Shown: positions 1 through 5,678 of the stretch, piece by piece
Layout: every line of letters begins with the position of its first letter
How positions within the stretch are numbered: position 1 is the first letter of the stretch
From: Methanobacteriota archaeon
GTDB lineage: Archaea; Thermoplasmatota; Poseidoniia; Poseidoniales; Poseidoniaceae
Reading direction: 5' to 3'
DNA: 6,600 bases
Assembly: GCA_011525095.1 (NCBI GenBank)
Contig: WTIV01000218.1
Location: forward strand, 1-6,600
Translations under genes and position numbers: made by a program
The notes under the pieces: model-generated
Told to the model about the DNA's origin: nothing
Databases searched by the model: none
Seen by the model: only the letters and a program-made list of their open reading frames with translations

Positions 1-692
1 CACTTCACGCTCAAGTTAGGGATGCTGGGCCTACACATGGCTATGATGGCGAAGGGTACCTAAGACTGAAAGCCCACCCTGCAAACATCTCCACAGTATA
101 CCTCGGAGATGTTGCCCAAACCTTACTCAAGGTTGTACAGGGAGTTAGCACTCCAGTTATGGAGGAAAAGCCCGGCTTCGATGAGCAGTCATGGGCTTTC
201 ACATGCAAGGCAGGAGACATATCGATTCGAGTTTCAAGTTATTCATACTGGGGTTTTGGTTTGTTCACCAAATGTTACGCTAACACAATTACACTTGAAG
301 GGCCATTAGAAGAAAGAGCGCGTATCATATTCGATTTAGTATCAGCATTATCTCACAAGCCTTGGGAATTTTCCTGGAGAGGTAAATTCAATTCAAAGGT
401 TTCAAACATCGAAGAGAATCACCAAACTTGGACTGCGCACATCGAACGCGCTAGAGAAGATTTGAGTGAATTGATTGAAACAACACTCCTTGAGAAAGGT
501 GATTGCGAGGATATTGAAATCGCCAGGAATGCATTAGCTGACGATAATGCTCCTGCCGTATTGAGGGCTCTATCAAGAATCGAGGCAGACTCTATTGAAA
601 TCGAGGTTGAAGACGTTGTTCCTGATGGACAGGTTTTGCGACTGGAAGGTGATGTTCCTTTCATCGACTTATCATCAAACGAGGAAGAATGA
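1..692 (+). CDS. Hypothetical protein, 5' end outside window
   Basis: The reading frame is open from the first complete codon at position 3, so the gene starts upstream of the window; the ATG at 159 is internal, because the frame before it reads as ordinary protein (AGPTHGYDGEGYLRLKAH). About 229 residues are visible, ending in TGA at 690-692. I do not recognise the family. There is no membrane segment or signal peptide in the visible part. The middle is rich in aromatic residues and beta-prone (roughly residues 53-120: SWAFTC, SYWGFGLF, KPWEFSWRG). The C-terminal third is acidic and mostly helical, with a possible coiled segment around TAHIERAREDLSELIETT, and it ends in an acidic tail (SSNEEE). 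It lies 42 bases upstream of the Sec61 beta gene on the same strand, so co-transcription is possible, but this does not establish a role in secretion. Confidence is high that it is a real gene and nil for function. Confidence 0.85.
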   Translation, partial: LHAQVRDAGPTHGYDGEGYLRLKAHPANISTVYLGDVAQTLLKVVQGVSTPVMEEKPGFDEQSWAFTCKAGDISIRVSSYSYWGFGLFTKCYANTITLEGPLEERARIIFDLVSALSHKPWEFSWRGKFNSKVSNIEENHQTWTAHIERAREDLSELIETTLLEKGDCEDIEIARNALADDNAPAVLRALSRIEADSIEIEVEDVVPDGQVLRLEGDVPFIDLSSNEEE

Positions 693-704
693 CCGCGCGT
701 CGCG

Positions 705-712
705 TTGATAAA
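705..712 (+). promoter_or_regulatory. Candidate TATA box for Sec61 beta
   Basis: TTGATAAA lies about 26 bases upstream of the chosen ATG at 735, the usual distance from an archaeal TATA box to the transcription start. Transcription would then begin at or next to the start codon, which fits the absence of a well-spaced ribosome site. It would let the Sec61 beta gene be transcribed independently of the gene before it. The match is imperfect and the call is inferential. Confidence 0.35.
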
Positions 713-734
713 GGGGATTAATGTCGGCGGTGAC

Positions 735-917
735 ATGGCAAAGAAAGACGGCGGCGGCATTCAGCAGGCTGCAGGTCTGATTCGATACTTCGATGAGGAA
801 TCCGAAGATTCTTGGAAAATTAGTCCAAGACAAGTGTACCTTGCATGTATCGGACTTGCTGGATTCATCTACCTCGTGAACGAGGGCGTTGTCGGATGGA
901 TCATGGATATGTTCTGA
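735..917 (+). CDS. Preprotein translocase subunit Sec61 beta (archaeal SecG equivalent)
   Basis: Small tail-anchored subunit of the SecYE-beta protein-conducting channel in the cytoplasmic membrane. The product is 60 residues. Residues 1-12 are a basic, glycine-rich leader (MAKKDGGG), followed by the family hallmark GLIRYFDEE (about residues 13-21), a short polar stretch ending SPRQV, and one hydrophobic segment (about 34-58, VYLACIGLAGFIYLVNEG) reaching the C terminus. Length, motif and topology all match archaeal Sec61 beta. An in-frame TTG at 705 would add ten residues (MIKGINVGGD) that the family lacks, so I chose the ATG at 735. A GGTGA at 729-733 is too close to act as a normal ribosome site, and the upstream TTGATAAA suggests a leaderless or very short-leader mRNA. 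The stop codon abuts the stop codon of the opposite-strand gene with no base between them. Confidence 0.9.
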   Translation: MAKKDGGGIQQAAGLIRYFDEESEDSWKISPRQVYLACIGLAGFIYLVNEGVVGWIMDMF

Positions 918-1289
918 TTACCTCAAAGGTTCAATCAGAACTACAGAACCATCGGTTCTAGCCATTCCCTGAGCGACTTGCATTGCTGTTTCTAAGTCCA
1001 TTGTTGCTCCAAGGGTTCTCGGACCTTCGACTTCGTGTACAACCAATCTGTGAGTTAGGTGAGTCAAAGTTTCTTGACTAACTCTTTCGAAAACCCACTT
1101 TTCATTTTCAATTCTAACCATGGCTGGAACGTCCACTAGCGGTCCCATTTCGCTGCCAATTGTTTTACTTCTACCGCTGAGTCCTTGTAAATCTGCCAGC
1201 GGTTTCCATGAGCGTCGTTTGACTCTCATTCTTACTTTCTTTTCTTGGCTTACGCCGTCTCTAAATGCTCTACCCATCAGGATCCCCAT
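918..1289 (-). CDS. Conserved-looking basic small protein, unknown function
   Basis: The 123-residue product is not one I recognise. Its N-terminal 45 residues are strongly basic (KKVRMRVKRRSWKP around 17-30), suggesting contact with nucleic acid or acidic membrane lipid. The rest is a compact alternating beta/alpha pattern: VRIENEKWVFERVS, THRLVVHEVEGP, a helix DLETAMQVAQGMA, and a final strand GSVVLIE. There is no membrane segment or signal peptide. The start is uncertain: ATG at 1289 gives 123 residues, while the in-frame ATG at 1277 gives 119 and is preceded by GGGGAT at a normal ribosome-site distance (4 bases), so it may be the true start. The gene is 70 bases downstream of a membrane protein gene on the same strand, but has its own possible TATA element. 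Its stop abuts that of Sec61 beta. The opposite-strand frame at 1120-1404 gives a less protein-like product, which supports this strand. Confidence 0.75.
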   Translation of the reverse strand: MGILMGRAFRDGVSQEKKVRMRVKRRSWKPLADLQGLSGRSKTIGSEMGPLVDVPAMVRIENEKWVFERVSQETLTHLTHRLVVHEVEGPRTLGATMDLETAMQVAQGMARTDGSVVLIEPLR

Positions 1290-1292
1290 CCC

Positions 1293-1310
1293 TGGAGAAT
1301 TACTTCTCCA
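1293..1310 (-). other. Hairpin with GNRA-type loop before the basic small protein
   Basis: On the minus strand the sequence TGGAGAAGTAATTCTCCA forms a perfect 7-base-pair stem closed by a GTAA loop, which in RNA would be a GNRA tetraloop. It ends three bases before the ATG at 1289. The 5' arm contains GGAG, a ribosome-site-like stretch, fully paired in the stem. As DNA it is equally an 18-base inverted repeat near the predicted transcription start, so it could be a protein-binding site instead. Confidence 0.5.
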
Positions 1311-1320
1311 AAATGCAATG

Positions 1321-1331
1321 GAATTTTATCC
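1321..1331 (-). promoter_or_regulatory. Candidate TATA element for the basic small protein
   Basis: The minus strand reads GGATAAAATTCC-like sequence about 35-40 bases upstream of the ATG at 1289. That places a transcription start near 1299, leaving a leader of about 10-22 bases depending on which start codon is used. The element sits inside a second inverted repeat, AATGGA-N6-TCCATT (1317-1334). If functional, the small gene has its own promoter despite following the membrane protein gene. Confidence 0.4.
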
Positions 1332-1359
1332 ATTCATAACAGTTGGGGGGACTTCCCAC

Positions 1360-2301
1360 TTATTGTGCCGCTTTTTGCTGACCTTTTTCCAAGACCAAGG
1401 GTGAACTAACCGAAATTAAAATTGCAAGTGCAATTCCAAACAACAAATGTCCTGCCAAGTCTGTTTGAAGGGAGATCAGTATTGCACTGACAGAGAGACC
1501 AAATCTCCATCCCCAAGCCTCTGGGCGTGGATGCTCATCAAATCCAAACAAAGGCAATAGCATTCCAATTAATCCAATTGCAGTAACTGCAACAGTCAAC
1601 CAAAGGGCAACCGCTATTGCTCCATTTCCATCACCGATTCTGTTAACACTAGAGAGAGATGCATAGGTGATTGCGAATATCAAGATTATACCAATCAGGG
1701 TTGATATCGCTAGAGCATTAGCACGACCTTTTCCTGAGCCAATCTTGGGCGTTATTCTCTCTTCTAAGAACGGTAAGAATCCGATAAAACACAATGAGAT
1801 GATGACCACAAATAATTCTGAATATGAAACTAAATTTGAGAGCAGACTCAGCGAAACGAGAATTAACAAAATTCCTAAGCTGTTTTTTGTATCGAAATTA
1901 ATCGAGTTGTACATCAATTGGGCAAGAACAATGCCTACCAAAATTGATTCAAAGATTGCTATCACTCCCTCTGTAGTTGTGTACTCATTCACTGTTTCCT
2001 TTATTCCGCTTTCAGGATACATTGCTAGAAGCAATACAAATGTTACAGCGCCACCAAATCCATTGAGGTATTTCTTATTCACACCGTTGTAAATGTGATA
2101 CTGAATCATTCCACACATTGCTGTAACAATGATTAGTGCAGAACCTCCTAGTTGATGAATCCCCTCGAATGGGGATTGTACAAAAGCGAGAAGTGCAAGT
2201 GCTGCAGTTACTGTCGAAAGCCACTTTCCTTTCTCCACGAGAGGTGATAAAAACATGGCTAGTGCAGATAGGAACGCAAGGGTCGCCATCGTTTCAGCCA
2301 T
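1360..2301 (-). CDS. Polytopic integral membrane protein, unknown function
   Basis: From ATG at 2301 the product is 313 residues, with about ten hydrophobic segments: roughly residues 3-22, 27-44, 52-70, 83-96, 112-131, 141-158, 162-179, 197-216, 227-251, 268-280 and 283-304 (one or two may not span). Loops are short. The longest polar ones are around 98-111 (SGIKETVNEYTTT), 180-196 (ERITPKIGSGKGR) and 252-267 (FDEHPRPEAWGWRFG), the last a plausible functional or conserved loop. I see no transporter signature, no CXXC, no metal-binding cluster and no nucleotide-binding motif, so no function is assigned. The frame is open up to 2607, but that upstream part is arginine- and serine-rich, not membrane-like, and lies opposite the methyltransferase gene. 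I therefore start at 2301, where GGAG stands four to five bases before the ATG. A second in-frame ATG at 2289 would remove four residues. Confidence 0.8.
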   Translation of the reverse strand: MAETMATLAFLSALAMFLSPLVEKGKWLSTVTAALALLAFVQSPFEGIHQLGGSALIIVTAMCGMIQYHIYNGVNKKYLNGFGGAVTFVLLLAMYPESGIKETVNEYTTTEGVIAIFESILVGIVLAQLMYNSINFDTKNSLGILLILVSLSLLSNLVSYSELFVVIISLCFIGFLPFLEERITPKIGSGKGRANALAISTLIGIILIFAITYASLSSVNRIGDGNGAIAVALWLTVAVTAIGLIGMLLPLFGFDEHPRPEAWGWRFGLSVSAILISLQTDLAGHLLFGIALAILISVSSPLVLEKGQQKAAQ

Positions 2302-2371
2302 GACACTCCCACATGCAACTGAGCCATTAGCCTTGCACAAGCAAGAAGAGTAAGAGACCCTGCCCCGTAAC
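2302..2371. promoter_or_regulatory. Divergent spacer between membrane protein and RNA methyltransferase genes
   Basis: This 70-base gap must hold the 5' control of two divergent genes. No strong TATA box is visible on either strand. The plus gene has no ribosome-site-like sequence in the bases before its ATG (CCCCGTAAC), consistent with a leaderless mRNA. An interrupted inverted repeat, CTTGC-ACAA-GCAAG (2332-2345), lies near the middle and could be a regulator site, but five base pairs could occur by chance. Confidence 0.35.
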
Positions 2372-4066
2372 ATGGTGCGACCAGCGAATGCGGTTTTACT
2401 CGATGAGTTAGCCTGCACTCCGCTCTCAGGCTTGTCGAGAAGTCTCGGCATCGATGTTGAAAAATGGTTGCCTGTGGCTTCTTCCCCGCTTCCAATAACC
2501 CTTCGTGTAACTCCAAATCGCCACGATATCGAGTGGACTCGAAGTATGCTTGAATCCATAGGTGGAGAAAAAATCCCTTGGATGGTGGTTAGTGAATCGT
2601 GGGTCATGCCATTTTCAAAAGGGGATTACCCGAGTGAAGAGGCAAAGAAAATCATCACACTATTACATGAAACAGGGAGAATAACAAGACAGGAGGCGGT
2701 TTCCATGCTACCTCCGGTAGTTCTTGAACCGAATGCGGAAGACTTGGTGATGGATACTTGTGCCGCTCCTGGGTCTAAGGCTACACAACTTGCAGAAGCA
2801 GTTCCAAATGGTTTAGTGCTTGCGAATGAACCCTCATCTGGAAGATTGAATTTGTTAACCACAAATCGCGGGAGGCTTGGGATAGAAAATATGCTAATCA
2901 TGCAGCATGATGGCAGGCACATTGGAAGAATGCCTGAGCCGGGGGTTGATGGTGTGGTTGTAGACGCTCCATGCAGCGGAACTGCGACTACGAGGAAAAA
3001 CCGTGAACTTTGGAGATCATGGACGCCTAAAGTCGGTCGCAGTTTGTTCAAGTTACAATCCGATATAGCGACCAGAGCCGCACAATTACTGCGACCTGAT
3101 GGAAAAATGGTCTACTCAACGTGTTCACTCGACCCTGTGGAAAATGAAGCCGTTGTTTGTGAGATATTGCAGAGATGCCCGTGGCTTGAACTGATCAATA
3201 TCGATGCTGATAGATTATTCCCGACTCTAATCTGTCATCGAGGAAGAGATGATTGGCCGATATTGGATGAAAGCGCAGAAGTCGTTGACTGGGAGGGTGA
3301 AATGCCGAAGCTTGTAGGCCTTAGTGAAGAGATGCTCAATCCCCATCAAAGGGGATTTGAATCTCCAGACCTTTCAAAGTCGATTAGAGTTCATCAGCAT
3401 GAAAACGATACTGGAGGCTTTTTCGTAGCGTTGTTTGAGCATGTTGCAGAGAGAACACCTGAAGGTATTGCAAGGTCGATGATTCTACACAGGGAACTCA
3501 ATAGAGAACCTGAAGAATTACCTCGAAGAAAGCGCAGCAAGCACACTACAATTCCTGCTTCGAAAGATGTAGTCGATGATATTTGTAAGAAATGGGGAAT
3601 TGACAAGGATGAATTTGCTTGGTGGCAGAGAGGAAAGAGGGTAAATCTGTCTTCGAAGATGGCATATGAAAGATTGTACAAACCAGTTGTTGTTAACAAG
3701 AAAGGAGATTACTGGCCGGGAGAAGATTTCCATCCGCTGAAGATAATTCACGTCGGTCAACCAACCTTCACAGACAACAAAGGAATTTGGAGACCGCGTC
3801 AGGAAGCATTGGGGCTGTTGAGAAACAGAATTACCGCAGGCGTTGTTGATATTGATGAAGAGACTATGATTTCACTAATTCAAGGAAATGCACCTTTGAG
3901 AGAAGAGTTTGTTACAGAAATAGAGCGTGGTTCATTTGTTTTGAAATGCGGGGAGTTCTTTCTTCCCGCATGGGTTGCTGCTCGTGTTTCACTGATGTTG
4001 GATGATAAGGAAAAAGAAATCATCCGTATGAAACTAGGAATCAAATTAGAGGAGGAAGAGGAATGA
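2372..4066 (+). CDS. RNA (cytosine-5)-methyltransferase, Trm4/NSUN2 type
   Basis: A 564-residue SAM-dependent enzyme predicted to form 5-methylcytosine in tRNA. The catalytic domain spans roughly residues 35-355. TRQEAVSMLPP (105-115) is typical of Trm4/NSUN2. CAAPGSK (130-136) is the SAM-binding motif I. DAPCSG (198-203) carries C201, the motif IV cysteine that releases the product. STCS (249-252) carries C251, the motif VI nucleophile. RKNRELWRSW (208-217) and TGGFFVALF (347-355) also follow the NSUN2 pattern. Residues 356-564 form an extra C-terminal region that parallels the eukaryotic NSUN2 tail, including LKIIHVGQ (456-463), RQEALGLL (476-483) and RGSFVLK (519-525), and is likely a PUA-like RNA-binding domain. 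Many archaeal and bacterial Nol1/Nop2/Sun enzymes lack this tail. The ATG at 2372 is the first in frame after a stop; GTG follows directly at 2375. The target cytosines cannot be read from sequence. It overlaps the next gene by ATGA. Confidence 0.9.
   Translation: MVRPANAVLLDELACTPLSGLSRSLGIDVEKWLPVASSPLPITLRVTPNRHDIEWTRSMLESIGGEKIPWMVVSESWVMPFSKGDYPSEEAKKIITLLHETGRITRQEAVSMLPPVVLEPNAEDLVMDTCAAPGSKATQLAEAVPNGLVLANEPSSGRLNLLTTNRGRLGIENMLIMQHDGRHIGRMPEPGVDGVVVDAPCSGTATTRKNRELWRSWTPKVGRSLFKLQSDIATRAAQLLRPDGKMVYSTCSLDPVENEAVVCEILQRCPWLELINIDADRLFPTLICHRGRDDWPILDESAEVVDWEGEMPKLVGLSEEMLNPHQRGFESPDLSKSIRVHQHENDTGGFFVALFEHVAERTPEGIARSMILHRELNREPEELPRRKRSKHTTIPASKDVVDDICKKWGIDKDEFAWWQRGKRVNLSSKMAYERLYKPVVVNKKGDYWPGEDFHPLKIIHVGQPTFTDNKGIWRPRQEALGLLRNRITAGVVDIDEETMISLIQGNAPLREEFVTEIERGSFVLKCGEFFLPAWVAARVSLMLDDKEKEIIRMKLGIKLEEEEE
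4049..4062 (+). promoter_or_regulatory. Ribosome binding site embedded in the methyltransferase's acidic tail codons
   Basis: GAGGAGGAAGAGGA directly precedes the ATG at 4063. These bases also encode the terminal glutamates of the upstream methyltransferase. With the ATGA overlap they make translational coupling of the two genes likely and fix the start of the downstream gene. Confidence 0.6.
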
Positions 4067-5199
4067 GAGTTTTTGCCTTCATTGTGGTGTTACTAATGCT
4101 GCCATTAGCCAGTGCCATCTCTGATTTGTCAATCTACTCCGAGGCTGAATTCTCTTCTCAAGACGAGGCACCAATTCTAGTGGAATGGTTCCACGGAGCC
4201 GGTGATGAAAGCCAAGTGGAAGAGTTGAGAGAATTGGACAGAGGTGGTGAAATCACACTACTACACTGGAGGACAGGAGCTGATGGCGAAGGAGGAAACC
4301 TTCCCAGCGATGACGCAGATGCTAGACACATGTATCACAGTTTTTTGACTACTCCTGCAGTTGCAGTTGATGGTTATCCAGAAAACACTTCTGATATCCA
4401 GCCAGAGATTAGACAGAACGAGGTCTCAATCGATTGGACTATCCAACTAATTGGCTCATCCGAAGTTGAATTACTGAATATTACCGCAACTTGGACTAAT
4501 CCAAAGGAATTGAATGGTGCAACACAGATGCACATTTTCATCATTGAAACAAACGCTATCGATGACATGGGTAGGGAAGTGCCCAACCTTGTCAGAGATT
4601 GGTCTCCTTCGTCCTCACTGAATTTCGCTGCAAACGGTACAAATCACTGGAATGAAACAATAACGCGAGATCATCTAGTTGGTGCAGGTATAGAATTAGA
4701 TGATGCTAGTTTTGCAGATAAGTATGAGGTAATGCTCATTCTAATCGGTGGTTTTGATGACGAGAAAACCAACAGAGTCCTCTCTATTCAGAGAGAGCAA
4801 ATGCCAACTTATTGGCAATCCGTTGACAAGGGAGCAATATTGACTCCTGCCATTCTTTTGCTTGTTCTAATCGTTTTGATAGGTTTCATTGTGATGGCTG
4901 AGCGAAAGAGAGAGATTGGTTTGCCGAGACTAGAAGGTTCATGGTCAAAAGAAGAAAACGTCATCGAGTATCGAATTATTACAGGATACCAAGTCGAAAT
5001 TGGTGATTTAACAATGGGCGACGGGTGGAGAGCAAATGGGCGGATAAAGAAACAAACCATTGCTGCTTACACTACACACACTGGCACTTTACGGGTAACA
5101 GGAAGCGGAAGCCTATCACTAAAATTAGCAGTAAAGGTTGAAGAATTGGGAGATTGGATTCTAGATTTGAACCTCCCAAATCCTCGGTCGAATGATTGA
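4063..5199 (+). CDS. Secreted single-pass membrane protein with degenerate thioredoxin-like domain
   Basis: A 378-residue protein. Residues 1-18 are a signal peptide (hydrophobic core VFAFIVVLLMLPL, cleavage after ASA). Residues 20-107 look thioredoxin-like: a strand PILVEWFHG (37-45), an alpha/beta stretch, then TTPAVAVDGY (96-105) resembling the cis-proline loop. Where a redox CXXC would follow the first strand there is GAGDES, and no cysteine occurs there, so redox activity is unlikely. Residues 120-250 are a beta-rich ectodomain. Four N-glycosylation sequons (N108, N139, N191, N197) all lie outside. One membrane span covers about 258-278 (AILTPAILLLVLIVLIGFIV), followed by a basic stop-transfer ERKRE. 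A cytoplasmic domain of about 95 residues follows, beta-rich. The ATG overlaps the preceding stop as ATGA, and the purine-rich run GAGGAGGAAGAGGA serves as ribosome site. No enzyme family is recognised; the fold call is inference. Confidence 0.8.
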   Translation: MRVFAFIVVLLMLPLASAISDLSIYSEAEFSSQDEAPILVEWFHGAGDESQVEELRELDRGGEITLLHWRTGADGEGGNLPSDDADARHMYHSFLTTPAVAVDGYPENTSDIQPEIRQNEVSIDWTIQLIGSSEVELLNITATWTNPKELNGATQMHIFIIETNAIDDMGREVPNLVRDWSPSSSLNFAANGTNHWNETITRDHLVGAGIELDDASFADKYEVMLILIGGFDDEKTNRVLSIQREQMPTYWQSVDKGAILTPAILLLVLIVLIGFIVMAERKREIGLPRLEGSWSKEENVIEYRIITGYQVEIGDLTMGDGWRANGRIKKQTIAAYTTHTGTLRVTGSGSLSLKLAVKVEELGDWILDLNLPNPRSND

Positions 5200-5225
5200 A
5201 TAGCAGAAGCCTGTCGCTTGGATTC

Positions 5226-5678
5226 ATGGCTTTAGATTCTGTAGACAGGGCAATCATTGACGCTCTATGTGAGGACGGAAGGCTGTCTCATAGACAGTTG
5301 GCACAGAAGCTCGGAGTAGCCCAGGGCACTATTACGAATCGACTTCGAAAGTTGGAAGGTGACGGTGTTATCCTTGGTTATGGTCCAACTTTGAACGCTG
5401 ATTCTGTAGGATGGGGAATGACCGTAATGGCTGGATTATGTATCGAAAAAGGCAAGATAATGGATGTGCAAAAACACATTTCTGCTGATAAGCGGGTCTT
5501 CGCTGTATACGACGTTACAGGGGACTGGGATTCGATGGTTCTCGCAAGAGTGAAAAATCGAGAAGACCTTGATGACTTGACAAAAACCGTGTTCACCCTC
5601 AAAGGAATCTCTCGCTCTTACACTCACGTCGTACTGAATACTGTGAAGGAATCAGGCGTGGTCCTCCCCGAGGAATGA
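5226..5678 (+). CDS. Lrp/AsnC family transcriptional regulator
   Basis: A 150-residue DNA-binding regulator of the feast/famine class. Residues 1-18 (MALDSVDRAIIDALCEDG) match the family's N terminus. The helix-turn-helix covers about 20-42 (LSHRQLAQKLGVAQGTITNRL), followed by the wing and hinge GVILGYGPTLN. Residues 65-142 form the RAM/AsnC ligand-binding and oligomerisation domain: DVTGDWDSMVLARVK is the conserved glycine-aspartate loop and SYTHVVLNTVK the final strand. The ligand, often an amino acid in this family, cannot be told. A TTG at 5196 overlapping the previous stop would add ten residues (MNSRSLSLGF) not typical of the family, so I use ATG at 5226, 26 bases after that stop. It is probably transcribed with the two genes before it. 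Its last 27 bases overlap the convergent toprim gene. Its own targets may include nearby spacers, which is speculation. Confidence 0.9.
   Translation: MALDSVDRAIIDALCEDGRLSHRQLAQKLGVAQGTITNRLRKLEGDGVILGYGPTLNADSVGWGMTVMAGLCIEKGKIMDVQKHISADKRVFAVYDVTGDWDSMVLARVKNREDLDDLTKTVFTLKGISRSYTHVVLNTVKESGVVLPEE

Noticed and set aside
705..734. TTG start for Sec61 beta giving ten extra residues
   Set aside because: The added residues are not found at the start of this family, and the same bases look like a TATA element.
419..760. Minus-strand frame of 113 codons opposite the first gene
   Set aside because: Ser-rich shadow product that spans the end of one gene and the start of Sec61 beta; no supporting start signal.
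1120..1404. Plus-strand frame of 94 codons opposite the small basic protein
   Set aside because: The product is low-complexity, Leu/Pro/Ser-rich, and runs into the end of the membrane protein gene. The minus-strand product has a normal composition and a better start.
1667..2092. Plus-strand frame of 141 codons
   Set aside because: It lies wholly antisense to the membrane protein, is rich in Ile, Lys and Asn without domain features, and has no ribosome site; it is a shadow of the opposite frame.
2302..2607. N-terminal extension of the polytopic membrane protein frame (about 102 extra residues) overlapping the methyltransferase gene
   Set aside because: The extra part is rich in Arg and Ser, has no membrane segment, and is antisense to the well-supported N terminus of the methyltransferase. 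A good ribosome site precedes the ATG at 2301.
2626..3051. Minus-strand frame of 141 codons opposite the methyltransferase catalytic core
   Set aside because: The opposite strand encodes catalytic motifs I, IV and VI in order, so this frame is a shadow.
5196..5225. TTG start of the Lrp gene overlapping the preceding stop
   Set aside because: The family normally begins close to the MxLDxxD pattern, which begins at the ATG at 5226; the extra residues show no family similarity.
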